Part shown: positions 50,161 to 61,110 of the stretch, piece after piece
How positions within the stretch are numbered: the first letter of the stretch is position 1
Layout: each line of letters starts with the position of its first letter
Assembly (NCBI GenBank): GCA_902581045.1
Contig: CACHMU010000002.1
Location: forward strand, 1-64,000
Direction of reading: 5' to 3'
DNA: 64,000 nucleotides
From: an uncultured Fidelibacterota bacterium
Lineage (GTDB): Bacteria; Fidelibacterota; Marinisomatia; Marinisomatales; TCS55
Translations under genes and position numbers: made by a program
The notes under the pieces: generated by a model
What the model saw: the letters and a program-made list of their open reading frames with translations, nothing else
The model's database searches: none
Told to the model about the DNA's origin: nothing

Positions 50161-51189
50161 TTATTTTTTTTTAAGAATTTTTTCCATTTGATCTTTTGAT
50201 ATAACACATCGGAAGCCAGTATTCTCTAAACTTGTATCAGGGCTAGATTTCATTCTAGCAGTAGTTCTATAGCCAGCACAGTACTGATCATTACATAAAA
50301 AAGACCCTCCTCGGGTAACTCTTTTGGGAACTGTAGGCTCCATTGGGTCAAAGCTCGATTTAGGTCCAATTGGATTCTTAGATCGACCTTCCATTGAATA
50401 TGTATTTGGGTGATACCAATCTCGCACCCATTCCCAAACATTACCTGCCATATCATATAATCCAATACTATTTGGTTTATAATATTTAACAGGGTTTGTT
50501 TTTAAATGACCATCATCTAGATTATTATTAATTGGGAATATTCCTCGCCAAATATTCATTTCTCGAGTATTTGTTACTTTTCCTAACTTTGCAGCATATT
50601 CCCACTGTGCCTCTGTTGGCAATTCCATTCCTGACCATAATGAAAATTCTATCGCATCATACCACGATACATGTACAACAGGATGATTTCCTATTCCATC
50701 TAATGTCGGATTTTCTGAACGAGGATTTTTCCAACTTGTTTTAGGAGACCATTTCCACCAATTAATTGATGAGTATGGATTAGCAGCTTCACGACCACCA
50801 ATGAAAATCAAAGAACCTGGGACTAAATACTCATCTGGTATAGGAGGAGTATCTTTTGGTAATTGTGACATCATTTCCTTAAGAGATGGGGCTTTTTCAG
50901 CTGTTGTTACATAATTTGTTGAATTAACAAACGCGGCGAATTGGTTGTTTGTTATTGGAGTTTCAGTCATCCAAAATCCATCAATATGAATTCTATGAGA
51001 AGGCTTTTCATCATTATTAGCAATTAATTCTGAACTACCCATTATAAATGAACCTCCATCAACCCAAACCAGACTGATTTCTTCATCTCCAATTAGAATA
51101 GTAATTTTATCTGAACTTGGGCTTGAATTGCATCCGAAAATGAAGAGGCCCATTAAAATAAATAAATATTTTTTTATCATTATTTTCAA
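50161..51189 (-). CDS. Lipoprotein of the formylglycine-generating-enzyme (SUMF1/FGE-sulfatase) family
   Basis: Lipobox LFIFGC; WVDGGSFIMGSS, ELPTEAQWEYAAK, DMAGNVWEWVRDWY, RVTRGGSFLCNDQYCAGYRTTARMKSSPDTSLENTGFRCV. Confidence 0.9.
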   Translation of the reverse strand: MKIMIKKYLFILMGLFIFGCNSSPSSDKITILIGDEEISLVWVDGGSFIMGSSELIANNDEKPSHRIHIDGFWMTETPITNNQFAAFVNSTNYVTTAEKAPSLKEMMSQLPKDTPPIPDEYLVPGSLIFIGGREAANPYSSINWWKWSPKTSWKNPRSENPTLDGIGNHPVVHVSWYDAIEFSLWSGMELPTEAQWEYAAKLGKVTNTREMNIWRGIFPINNNLDDGHLKTNPVKYYKPNSIGLYDMAGNVWEWVRDWYHPNTYSMEGRSKNPIGPKSSFDPMEPTVPKRVTRGGSFLCNDQYCAGYRTTARMKSSPDTSLENTGFRCVISKDQMEKILKKK

Positions 51190-51283
51190 TTTAATCCAAT
51201 AACAATGATTTTCTAGGTCAATTTAATACATAACTTTTTTCCTGTTTCATTTATTCCTACACAATTAAATTGACGTCCATACA

Positions 51284-53812
51284 GTGCACAAAGAGGAGGT
51301 AATTGTGAAAAAAATTTTTCTATCAATATTGACAATCAGTTTTATCATGGGTGGGCCTATAGATGAAAAAACAAAATCGATGGAAAAAATGACTGGTTTT
51401 TTCAATATGTATTGGGATAGTAAAGCGGGAAAACTTTGGATAGAAATAACAAAATTTGATCAAGAATTTTTGTATGTTAATTCATTGACTGCAGGTGTCG
51501 GCTCTAATGATATTGGACTAGATCGTGGCCAATTAGGTAATGAACGAATAGTATATTTTCATCGAGTTGGACCTAAAATTCTATTGATACAACCAAATTA
51601 TTCTTATCGAGCAATTACTAATGATCCTAATGAAAAGAAATCTGTAACTGATGGGTTTGCAAAATCAACTCTTTGGGGTTTTAAGGTTGGAATTGAAGAA
51701 AAAAGCCGAGTTCTAATTGATGCAACTGACTTTTTTTTACATGATGCGCATCAAGTAATCCAAAGACTAAAAGGCAGAAGAATGGGTAATTTCAAAGTTG
51801 ATAAAAGTAGATCTGCTATTTATTTGCCTGCCACAATGAATTTTCCTGAGAATACTGAAGTTGAAGCACTAATGACCTTTACCGGATCAAATCCTGGCAA
51901 TTATCTTCGTCAAGTTACTCCAAGTGCTAATTCAATAACTGTTCGAATGCATCATTCGTTTGTTAAGCTTCCTGATAATCAATATACTCCAAGAAAACAT
52001 GATCCTAGAGCTGGATACTATGCAATGTCATTCCAAGATTATGCAGTACCTCTTGATGAATCAATTTATATTCGATATATAACCAGGCATAGACTCCAAA
52101 AAAAGAATCCACGAGCTCGTATTAGTGAGGCAATTGAGCCAATCATTTATTATGTGGACCCTGGAGTTCCTGAGCCTGTCAGAACAGCTATGCTAGAAAG
52201 TGGAAGATGGTGGAATCAAGCCTTTAATGCTGTAGGTTATAAAAATGCATTTCAAGTAAAAATGTTACCAAAAGGTGCCCATCCAATGGATGTTAGATAT
52301 AACATGATCCATTGGGTTCACCGTGCGACAAGAGGTTGGTCTTATGGAAGTAGTGTAACTGATCCAAGAACAGGTGAAATAATAAAAGGAAATGTATCTC
52401 TTGGTTCATTGAGATTAAGGCAAGATTATTTAATTGCTACTGGGTTATTAGCTCCTTATAAACATGGTGGAAAGATACCAGGCTACATGAAAGAATTAGC
52501 ATTAGCTCGAGTAAAGCAATTAGTTGCTCATGAAATTGGTCATACAATTGGTTTACAGCATAATTTTATTTCAAGTGCAGCTGATCGTGCATCAGTAATG
52601 GATTATCCACACCCTACAGTCTCATTAAATAGAAATGGTGACGTTGAATGGAGGAATGCATATGATGTTGGCATAGGTGAATGGGACAAAATTACAATAG
52701 CATATGGCTATCAGGACTTTCCTGATGACATTGATGAGGATTCAGCGTTGGAAGATATTATACAGGATGGAATAGAAAGAAATTTGATTTTCATTACTGA
52801 TAAAGATGCTAGGCCTTTAGGGTCAGCGCACCCTAAGGCACACCTTTGGGATAATGGAAAGGATCCTGTGACTGAATTATCTAACCTGATGGAAGTAAGA
52901 AAAGTAGCTTTAAACAATTTTGGTGAAAATAATATCCGCGTTGGACAGCCTTATAGTGATATTGAGGATGTCTTAGTTCCAATTTATTTTTTACATAGGT
53001 ATCAAATAGAAGCCGCTTCTAAGGTTGTTGCTGGATTAAACTTTACATATGCATTAAGAGGTGATGGACAATTAGTAACTGAATTCATTGATCCAAATTT
53101 TCAAATAGAAGCTTTAGATGGATTAATAAATACTTTGCAACCAAGTTCGCTAGTTTTAAGAGAAGAATTATTAAAGTTGATACCCCCTAGAGCATCAGGC
53201 CACGAAAGAACTAGAGAATCTTTTAATTCCCGAACAGGTGTAACATTTGATGGTGTGAGTTTGGCAGAAACTGCAGCTAGCTTAACATGTAGAGTTCTTT
53301 TACATCCAGAAAGAGCTACTCGATTAGTTGAGTATCATGCTAGAGATTCCAAACAGCCTGGATTAGAAAAAGTAATCGATCGTATTATTGATGGAACAAT
53401 ATTACGTTCTGCGCCCAGTGGGTTAAGTGGGGAAATAAAACGAAATATCGATTTTGTAGTTTTAGATCATTTACTATCACTTATAAAGAATAAAAATACA
53501 TCTCCAGCAGCACAAACAATTGTAATGGCTAATGTAGAATCATTAAACTACCAGTTTAAGTTGCTGGGTGGAATACCAACAAACTATAAAGAGAGCTCTC
53601 AAGTAGATGAATTGAAAAGTGCTAAAAGACAAGTAGATGAATTGTTGAAATTTTCAAAGTCAAAGCGAGACCGCGATCATTATAAAATGCTATATAAAAG
53701 GGCTCAATCTTTCATCGATAATTCAGAAGATTTTGAAATGATTAAAATACCTAATGCCCCACCGGGGTCCCCTATTGGATCTGAATTTGGGTGTACATTT
53801 GGAAACTATTAA
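51284..53812 (+). CDS. Secreted zinc-dependent metalloprotease (DUF5117/DUF4953-like)
   Basis: Signal peptide; LVAHEIGHTIGLQHNFISSAADRASVMDYPHP (HExxHxxGxxH plus downstream Met-turn-like SVMDYP). Confidence 0.88.
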   Translation: MHKEEVIVKKIFLSILTISFIMGGPIDEKTKSMEKMTGFFNMYWDSKAGKLWIEITKFDQEFLYVNSLTAGVGSNDIGLDRGQLGNERIVYFHRVGPKILLIQPNYSYRAITNDPNEKKSVTDGFAKSTLWGFKVGIEEKSRVLIDATDFFLHDAHQVIQRLKGRRMGNFKVDKSRSAIYLPATMNFPENTEVEALMTFTGSNPGNYLRQVTPSANSITVRMHHSFVKLPDNQYTPRKHDPRAGYYAMSFQDYAVPLDESIYIRYITRHRLQKKNPRARISEAIEPIIYYVDPGVPEPVRTAMLESGRWWNQAFNAVGYKNAFQVKMLPKGAHPMDVRYNMIHWVHRATRGWSYGSSVTDPRTGEIIKGNVSLGSLRLRQDYLIATGLLAPYKHGGKIPGYMKELALARVKQLVAHEIGHTIGLQHNFISSAADRASVMDYPHPTVSLNRNGDVEWRNAYDVGIGEWDKITIAYGYQDFPDDIDEDSALEDIIQDGIERNLIFITDKDARPLGSAHPKAHLWDNGKDPVTELSNLMEVRKVALNNFGENNIRVGQPYSDIEDVLVPIYFLHRYQIEAASKVVAGLNFTYALRGDGQLVTEFIDPNFQIEALDGLINTLQPSSLVLREELLKLIPPRASGHERTRESFNSRTGVTFDGVSLAETAASLTCRVLLHPERATRLVEYHARDSKQPGLEKVIDRIIDGTILRSAPSGLSGEIKRNIDFVVLDHLLSLIKNKNTSPAAQTIVMANVESLNYQFKLLGGIPTNYKESSQVDELKSAKRQVDELLKFSKSKRDRDHYKMLYKRAQSFIDNSEDFEMIKIPNAPPGSPIGSEFGCTFGNY

Positions 53813-53838
53813 AACTCTTTTAACTCGTTGAGGAAAAA

Positions 53839-56800
53839 ATGAAACAAAAAATTCTATTTTCATTAATAACAATATCATCAATTTTATTTGCTGATGGATT
53901 AGATATGGAAAAATTAAAGGCTATGAAAGCTCGCTCAATTGGACCGGGAGGAATGAGTGGGAGAGTTACAGCAATTGATGTTGTTCTTTCAAATACAGAT
54001 ATAATATATGTTGGAACTGCATCAGGAGGCCTATGGAAATCAGAAAGTGGTGGCGTCAAATGGGAACCAATTTTTGATAATCAAAAAGCTGCATCTATTG
54101 GTGATGTTGCAGTTGATCCAACAAATCCAGATGTAATTTGGGTTGGAACTGGCGAAGGAAATCCTCGAAATAGTCAGTCTGCTGGATTTGGCGTATATAA
54201 AAGTTTAGATGGTGGAAAAACATGGGAATATAAAGGCCTTGGCGAAACTAGGAATATTCATCGAGTTCTTATTAACCCACATAATGCAGATATAGTATAT
54301 ATTGGTGCACAAGGTTCAGCCTGGGGTGACAGCAAAGATCGTGGAGTTTATAAAACAACTGATGGTGGCGAAACATGGGAAAAAATTCTATATGTTGATG
54401 AATCAACTGGGATTGGTGAAATGATCATGGATCCTTATAATCCAAATAAATTAATTGCTAATATGTGGCAATTCAGGCGTTGGCCTTGGTTTTTTGAATC
54501 TGGTGGACCAAGCTCTGGTTTATATATCACATTTGATGGAGGTAAAAAGTGGAAAAAACTATCTGAAAAAGATGGGCTCCCTAAAGGAGATCTTGGAAGG
54601 ATGGGACTTGCAATAGCAAGAAGTAATCCTAAAGTCATATATGCTTTAATTGAATCAAAAAAGAATGCTTTATATAAATCAGAAGATGGTGGATTCAAAT
54701 GGAAAAAAGTTTCTGAAAAAAATATTGGAGGTCGCCCTTTTTATTATGCTGAAATTTATGTTGACCCTGTAAATGAAAATCGAATATATAATCTTCATAC
54801 CTATGTAACAGTTTCAAATGACGGTGGGAAAACTTTTGAATCTCTAATGACAGCCTATGGAGCAAATGGAGTACATCCTGACCACCATGCTTTTTGGGGA
54901 CACCCAACTAATCCTCAATTCATAATTGAAGGTAATGATGGCGGATTAAACATATCTCTAGATCGTGGGAAAACATGGCGTTTCGTTGAAAATCTTCCAG
55001 TCGCACAATTTTATCATATTAACTATGATATGGACTGGCCATATAATGTTTATGGTGGAATGCAAGATAACGGTTCATGGAGAGGTCCAGCATATGTTTG
55101 GAGGGCAGGTGGAATAAGAAACTCATATTGGGAAGAACTATTTTTTGGTGATGGCTTTGATGTGGTTCCCCATCCAGCTAATTCACGTTATGGATATGCA
55201 ATGAGCCAACAGGGTAATGTTGGTAGATATGATTTAATTACTGGTCATACACAATTGATAAAACCTGTTCATCCAAAAGGAGAATATTTAAGATTTAATT
55301 GGAATGCAGCAATTGCTCAAGATCCATTTGATGAAGATGCTATCTTTTATGGAAGTCAATTTGTTCATTATAGCAAGGATAGAGGAAATAATTGGGAAAT
55401 TATCTCGCCAGACTTAACAACAAATGATATTAGTAAACAAGAACAGCATAAAAGTGGTGGATTGACCTTTGATGCAACTGGAGCAGAGAATCATACAACA
55501 ATTCTTGCCATTGAACCTAGTCCTATTGATAAAAATATAATTTGGGTAGGAACAGATGATGGAAACCTACAGGTTACTAAAGATCGCGGGAACACATGGA
55601 ATAATGTATCAAAAAAAATCTATGGAGCTCCAAAAGGAAGTTGGATACCACAAATCGTTGCATCTACCTATAATTCTGGGGAAGCAGTTGTAATAGTAAA
55701 TAATTACCGAAGAAATGATTGGAAACCTTATGTATTCAAAACTGAAAACTTTGGAAACTCATGGAAAGCAATAGCTTCGGAAGAAAATATTTGGGGCTAC
55801 GCATTAAGTTATGCTCAAGACCCAGTTGAACCCAAACTCCAATTTTTAGGGACAGAATTTGGGTTGTATGTGACAACTGATGGATCTAAAACTTGGACAA
55901 AATGGACAAATGGATATCCGACTGTTTCGACAATGGACATCAAAATTCATCCAAGAGAGCATGATCTAGTGATTGGGACTTTTGGAAGAGCAGCATATAT
56001 TTTAGATGATATTAGACCTTTACGAGAAATAGCTAGCTCATCTGAAAATCTACTAGAAAAACAACTTCACTTTTTCGAACCACCAACTGCTGTTTTAGCA
56101 ATAAATCGTCAAGCTGCTGGGACTCGTTTTGAGGCAAATGCAATTTTTTCTGGAGAAAACCGGAGAAATGGGGCAATGTTAACTTTTGTATTTAACTCTA
56201 ATTCAACAGATAAGAAAAACGCTAAAAACAGTCGAAGAGATATAAAAGAAGATGCCTCTTCAAAAAAAGAAAAAGTAAAGATGGAAATCTTAGATGCAGA
56301 GAATAATATCATAAGAACAATCAACTACAATGTAGAACCAGGAATAAACCGGATATATTGGAGTCTAAGGAGAAAAGGCATTCGAAATCCCAACTCACCT
56401 AAACCAACAAGGCCTGATGCTCGCGAACCAAGTGGACCTCCTGTTTTACCAGGTGAATATACAGTTCGATTATCACATGGAAAAAAATCAGTTACTAAAG
56501 TTGTAAATGTTATTAGTGATCCTCGAGTAGCTATCGATAAGCGAGCTTTAGAGCGACTTGAGCCAATTTATGAAAAACAAATGAAAATTACTTTATCAGT
56601 CACAAAGGCAATGGATCAGATAAGAGAGGCAAAATCAATTATAAAATCCGTGAATAAAATGCTAGACACAAAATCTAATGATTCTCATAAAATACTTCAA
56701 AAAAGTGGAAAGGCTATGTCTGATAGTCTAAAAACATTAGAAGAGTTAATTGTAAATAAAAAAGGGCTTCAAGGCATAGTTCGTAGTCCAGATATTTTAA

Positions 56801-57018
56801 GTGCAAAAATCAGAGCAATTGGTAGATACTTATATAGCAATTTGACAGGACCAAATAACAGCCACCAATATCTATTAGACTATTCAGAAGATGAAACTGA
56901 AAAAGTTTTAAAAAAGGTTAACGAATTCTTTAATAATGATTGGCAAGAATATCAATCCAAAGTTGAAGATTCAAATTTAAGTTTTTTCAAATCTTATAAA
57001 CCGATAAAGATTGAATAA
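53839..57018 (+). CDS. Secreted Asp-box/BNR (VPS10/sortilin-like) beta-propeller protein
   Basis: Signal peptide MKQKILFSLITISSILFA; repeated SLDGGKTW, TTDGGETW, TFDGGKKW, SEDGGFKW, SNDGGKTF, SLDRGKTW, SKDRGNNW, TKDRGNTW, TTDGSKTW. Confidence 0.9.
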   Translation: MKQKILFSLITISSILFADGLDMEKLKAMKARSIGPGGMSGRVTAIDVVLSNTDIIYVGTASGGLWKSESGGVKWEPIFDNQKAASIGDVAVDPTNPDVIWVGTGEGNPRNSQSAGFGVYKSLDGGKTWEYKGLGETRNIHRVLINPHNADIVYIGAQGSAWGDSKDRGVYKTTDGGETWEKILYVDESTGIGEMIMDPYNPNKLIANMWQFRRWPWFFESGGPSSGLYITFDGGKKWKKLSEKDGLPKGDLGRMGLAIARSNPKVIYALIESKKNALYKSEDGGFKWKKVSEKNIGGRPFYYAEIYVDPVNENRIYNLHTYVTVSNDGGKTFESLMTAYGANGVHPDHHAFWGHPTNPQFIIEGNDGGLNISLDRGKTWRFVENLPVAQFYHINYDMDWPYNVYGGMQDNGSWRGPAYVWRAGGIRNSYWEELFFGDGFDVVPHPANSRYGYAMSQQGNVGRYDLITGHTQLIKPVHPKGEYLRFNWNAAIAQDPFDEDAIFYGSQFVHYSKDRGNNWEIISPDLTTNDISKQEQHKSGGLTFDATGAENHTTILAIEPSPIDKNIIWVGTDDGNLQVTKDRGNTWNNVSKKIYGAPKGSWIPQIVASTYNSGEAVVIVNNYRRNDWKPYVFKTENFGNSWKAIASEENIWGYALSYAQDPVEPKLQFLGTEFGLYVTTDGSKTWTKWTNGYPTVSTMDIKIHPREHDLVIGTFGRAAYILDDIRPLREIASSSENLLEKQLHFFEPPTAVLAINRQAAGTRFEANAIFSGENRRNGAMLTFVFNSNSTDKKNAKNSRRDIKEDASSKKEKVKMEILDAENNIIRTINYNVEPGINRIYWSLRRKGIRNPNSPKPTRPDAREPSGPPVLPGEYTVRLSHGKKSVTKVVNVISDPRVAIDKRALERLEPIYEKQMKITLSVTKAMDQIREAKSIIKSVNKMLDTKSNDSHKILQKSGKAMSDSLKTLEELIVNKKGLQGIVRSPDILSAKIRAIGRYLYSNLTGPNNSHQYLLDYSEDETEKVLKKVNEFFNNDWQEYQSKVEDSNLSFFKSYKPIKIE

Positions 57019-57035
57019 AAATTAAATGATATAAA

Positions 57036-57440
57036 TTATTTAGCGGTAATACTCAAATCAATGATGCCGCTAAAGTTTTTTACTATAACAATTGCCTTTT
57101 TTGGTTTTTTTGAGGATGTTGTATTTAGTTCGGTAAAGTCTTTAGTGATTTCATATTTATAGATCTCTTCACCATTATCATCTTCAATCTTAATCATAGT
57201 TGTATCATTAATTTTGCTTTCAGTAACTATTATGCTAGAAGCAACAAATTGGTTTGCTTGTAAAGTTAATAAAAGTTCAATGTTTTTTTCGTCCGAATAG
57301 TTTTCTGCTCTCAAAATATAAGAAAAAGCAGAAGGTGAATTAATAATAGCTGGTAAATTCTTCACTAAGCCGTGATCTGCTTCAGGAGCACCAACACACG
57401 AAAAATTAATCAAAGCCATTAAAGAAATAAAAAATTTCAT
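57036..57440 (-). CDS. Small hypothetical lipoprotein
   Basis: Lipobox-like ALINFSC; 134 aa, no recognisable domain. Confidence 0.55.
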   Translation of the reverse strand: MKFFISLMALINFSCVGAPEADHGLVKNLPAIINSPSAFSYILRAENYSDEKNIELLLTLQANQFVASSIIVTESKINDTTMIKIEDDNGEEIYKYEITKDFTELNTTSSKKPKKAIVIVKNFSGIIDLSITAK

Positions 57441-58543
57441 TATTCTATTTCTTTTTTATCAGTTTTCTGCCCTAACTGCAATTTATTTATATCATCCATT
57501 GGTTTTTTCAAAGCAGTTGCGCGAGTTGTGGAAAGATTTTTATAATGAGTATTTACAGTGCCTAAAGATTTCCCTAGAGCATTCATTGTTTCAAAAAACT
57601 TGTTCCATTGTGCTTTAAATGATTGAACCAAATCTTGAACCTCTATAGCTTTAGATTCAAGATGAAAACTCTGCACAGATTGACGAACCATCGCTAATAT
57701 AGCAAATAATGTTATTGGTGAACATAATAGAACTTTATTTTCCATTGCAAATTCAACCAGATTATCTTCACCTGTTTTTGGTTTATTTAAAAAAGCATAT
57801 ATCCCTTCATTTGGAATAAACATTAAAACAAAATCTAAAGTACCATCGGCAGGATCAATATAATCTCTCTTTGATAAAGTTTTTACATGTCCTTTCACAT
57901 CTTTTAAAAATGACTTCCTTTCTATTCCATTATCATCTTCATCATCAGTTGAAAAAAGTTTAGCATAATGATCCCATGGAAACTTTACATCCATATTTAG
58001 CCTTTTACCCTCAGGAAGTAAAAAAGTAAAGTCAGGCTTACCAGCTTTACTGCCAGATTGTGTTTCAAAGTTGATACCCTTTTTTAATCCTAGGTGATCT
58101 AATATATCTTTAACCATTCTCTCCCCCCACTGACCTCGAGCCTGTGAACTATCCAATATTCTACTTAGCTTTGATGTTTTATCTGAGAGTTGATCAATCC
58201 CTTTCTTTGATTCTTCCATCTGACCTTTAAGTTCAAATGTTGATTTACTTAAACCTTCTAAGTTTTTACTCATTCCTTCCAGACTAGCATCGATAAGTTT
58301 TTTCTTCTCATCCATAGTAGATTCTGACGATTTAAGAATATCACCAAATTTTTGAGTGGCCACTTTATAAAAAGTTTCCATATTCTGTTCAAGTGCTTGC
58401 CTAGAAAGATCACCAAATTCGGCTTTCAACTGATCTTTACTTGATTGGGCTAGGTCAACTTCTTTCTGACGTATAAACCAAATAATCAATCCTCCAATTA
58501 TAAAGCCGCCTAAAAATAAAATTATTCCCATTAATGAAGTCAT
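57440..58543 (-). CDS. rmuC: DNA recombination protein RmuC
   Basis: One TM, coiled coil, SSQARGQWGERMVKDILDHLGL, KPDFTFLLPEGKRLNMDVKFPWDHY. Confidence 0.92.
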   Translation of the reverse strand: MTSLMGIILFLGGFIIGGLIIWFIRQKEVDLAQSSKDQLKAEFGDLSRQALEQNMETFYKVATQKFGDILKSSESTMDEKKKLIDASLEGMSKNLEGLSKSTFELKGQMEESKKGIDQLSDKTSKLSRILDSSQARGQWGERMVKDILDHLGLKKGINFETQSGSKAGKPDFTFLLPEGKRLNMDVKFPWDHYAKLFSTDDEDDNGIERKSFLKDVKGHVKTLSKRDYIDPADGTLDFVLMFIPNEGIYAFLNKPKTGEDNLVEFAMENKVLLCSPITLFAILAMVRQSVQSFHLESKAIEVQDLVQSFKAQWNKFFETMNALGKSLGTVNTHYKNLSTTRATALKKPMDDINKLQLGQKTDKKEIE

Positions 58544-59127
58544 AATGATAAGAGCTCACCTTTCAAGCCTAACTCCTCTGCTTTCTCAGAAAGTGCGTCA
58601 ATTACAAACTGAATATGTTCAGTTAAGTCTAGATTTAATTCCTCAACACTTTGGAAAATATCTTCCCTTATAACTGAAGCAGCAAATGATTTTTGTTTTA
58701 GTTTTTTCTTAACCGATCGTGGTTTAACCTCAAAAATAGATTTTGATGGGCGAACATATGTAACAGCAAAAATAAAACCTGTTAATTCATCAACAGCAAA
58801 TAAAGATTTTGCCATATCAGTTTCTCTTTCAATCCCTGTATATGTAGCATGTCCCATTATAGCTTGAGTAATTGAATCAGGATATCCTTTTGATTTTAAT
58901 ATCTTATTACCTTTATATGGGTGTTCATCTACTGTTGGATACATTTCATAATCAAAATCATGCATGAGTCCAGTTATACCCCATTCATCAGGGTCTCCAT
59001 GATATTTTTCAGCCATTTTTCTCATAGCTTGCTCTACGCCTAATGCATGTCGACGAAGACTGTCGGTTTTTGTATACTCATGCAACAAATTAATTGCATC
59101 TTCTCTAGTTGGATAATTCTGATTCAT
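58540..59127 (-). CDS. HD domain (HDIG-type) protein
   Basis: RRHALGVEQAMRKMAEKY, ITGLMHDFDYEMYPTVDEHPYKG. Confidence 0.88.
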   Translation of the reverse strand: MNQNYPTREDAINLLHEYTKTDSLRRHALGVEQAMRKMAEKYHGDPDEWGITGLMHDFDYEMYPTVDEHPYKGNKILKSKGYPDSITQAIMGHATYTGIERETDMAKSLFAVDELTGFIFAVTYVRPSKSIFEVKPRSVKKKLKQKSFAASVIREDIFQSVEELNLDLTEHIQFVIDALSEKAEELGLKGELLSL

Positions 59128-60593
59128 ATTTCTAATAAATCTACAACCAAACGAATCATCTCGCCTGTTGCTAAACCTTTATTTTGATAAGGTAAGTTTT
59201 TATTACCCCATGCAGATCCAGCAATATCAAAATGACACCAAGGAATATTTTCACGTACAAACGAATGCAAAAATGCTCCTCCTGCAATGGATCCTGCCTG
59301 TCCAGGCGCGCCTAGATTTTTTACATCCGCAATTGTTGATTTTACTTGATCCAAATATTCTTCCCAAAGAGGAAATTCCCATACCTTTTCTCCTGTTATA
59401 GCTGATGAAAATTTAATTTTTTCAATCAACGAATCATCCGTACCCATTATACCGGTTGCCACATGTCCTAGAGCAACAACAACTGCACCTGTCAATGTTG
59501 CAAAATCTAGAATGAATTCCGGATCATAGTGCTCTGAAGCATATGATAGTGCATCAGCTAAGATAAGACGACCTTCTGCATCTGTATTCAATACTTCTAT
59601 TGTTTTACCATTATATGCAGTAAGAATATCCCCAGGTCGGTAAGCTTTATCTCCGCTCATATTTTCAGTTGAAGGAACAATCCCAACTATATTCATCTTT
59701 GGTTTCAAGATTGAAATAATTTTCATAACACCTATAACAACCCCAGCTCCACACATATCATATTTCATTTCATCCATTTTTGATGCTGGCTTTATCGATA
59801 TACCTCCACTATCAAACGTTAAACCCTTACCAACTAAAATTTTTGGTTTTTGATTTTTAGGACCCGCCATATGTTCCATAATGATAAATTTGGGAGGTTC
59901 ATCTGTTCCAGATGCAACGCCAGCAAGTGCACCCATTCCCATTTTAGTAAATTTTTCTCTTTCGAAAACAGTAACCTTCATATCTGGTGTTTTTCCAATT
60001 TTTCTTGCGTGATCAGCCAGATGACTAGGTGTAGACACATTACCAGGTCTATTTTCTAAGTTACGTGCCAAACAAACACCTTCAGCAATAATAGCACCTT
60101 TAGTAATTGCTTTTTTATTACCACCTAATATGATTGCACTTTTTATATTAAATGGCTCTTCACCAGTCGTTTTAAATTCGTTAAACTGATAACTTCCAAG
60201 CACCAACCCTTCGGCCGCAGCTTGAGATATATAATCATCCTTTGCTTCCTTTGGGATTAAAAAACTTACAGAACTTACTGAATTAGAAATGCATAATTTT
60301 GATACACCAGCAGCAGCCTTACGGAGTGTTTCTGGGGCAAGATTTCCTACCTTACCTAAACCAAATACAAAAGCAAGATTACCTTTTTTACCAATAATTA
60401 TCTTGACTTCACCAATTTTACCTTTTAGCAAATTAGCAGATAATGCATTAGATATTCCTCTTCCTAATTCTCTATTAACACCTTGTATTTGACGAGACAT
60501 TTTTAGATCCTCATAAATACCTACAGCCACTGCATCAGTTTTATTGTTGCGCCAATCGCCAGAGCCATATTTTACATTAGAAAGATGTGCCAT
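59124..60593 (-). CDS. pepA: Leucyl aminopeptidase (M17)
   Basis: LVGKGLTFDSGGISIKPASKMDEMKYDMCGAG, NTDAEGRLILADAL. Confidence 0.96.
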   Translation of the reverse strand: MAHLSNVKYGSGDWRNNKTDAVAVGIYEDLKMSRQIQGVNRELGRGISNALSANLLKGKIGEVKIIIGKKGNLAFVFGLGKVGNLAPETLRKAAAGVSKLCISNSVSSVSFLIPKEAKDDYISQAAAEGLVLGSYQFNEFKTTGEEPFNIKSAIILGGNKKAITKGAIIAEGVCLARNLENRPGNVSTPSHLADHARKIGKTPDMKVTVFEREKFTKMGMGALAGVASGTDEPPKFIIMEHMAGPKNQKPKILVGKGLTFDSGGISIKPASKMDEMKYDMCGAGVVIGVMKIISILKPKMNIVGIVPSTENMSGDKAYRPGDILTAYNGKTIEVLNTDAEGRLILADALSYASEHYDPEFILDFATLTGAVVVALGHVATGIMGTDDSLIEKIKFSSAITGEKVWEFPLWEEYLDQVKSTIADVKNLGAPGQAGSIAGGAFLHSFVRENIPWCHFDIAGSAWGNKNLPYQNKGLATGEMIRLVVDLLEI

Positions 60594-60729
60594 ATTTTCC
60601 CCTTACTTTTTATATAATATATCTTTAAATGATATTAAAATTAGTATTTTCAATACCATTATCAAATATTCTAATAAATAATTTAATTTTTATATAATTA
60701 TACATTAAAAATTATGGGAAAATAACAAA

Positions 60730-61098
60730 ATGATTCAAAAGCAAATAAATTTGAAGAAAAAATTTGGCAAATTTTCTGAATATTGGTCTCCCAAAGTAAT
60801 CGCAGAAATGAACTCTTATCAATTTAAGTTGGCTAAAGTCAAAGGTGAGTTCATCTGGCACCAACATGTTGATACGGATGAAACATTTTTTGTAATTCAA
60901 GGAAAGCTAACAATTGAATTTAGAGATGGAAAAGTGGATATTAATGAAGGCGAAATGTATGTTGTACCAAAGGGTGTTGAGCATAAACCACAAGCTTTAG
61001 ATGAATGTCATATCATGATTATAGAACCGAAGGGAATTGTTAATACTGGAGATAAAATGGATAGCAAAATGAAGGCAGATAACGACGTTTGGATTTAA
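60730..61098 (+). CDS. Cupin domain protein
   Basis: GEFIWHQHVDTDETFFVIQGKLTIEF...GEMYVVPKGVEHKPQA. Confidence 0.9.
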   Translation: MIQKQINLKKKFGKFSEYWSPKVIAEMNSYQFKLAKVKGEFIWHQHVDTDETFFVIQGKLTIEFRDGKVDINEGEMYVVPKGVEHKPQALDECHIMIIEPKGIVNTGDKMDSKMKADNDVWI

Positions 61099-61110
61099 GA
61101 TTGTTACAAT

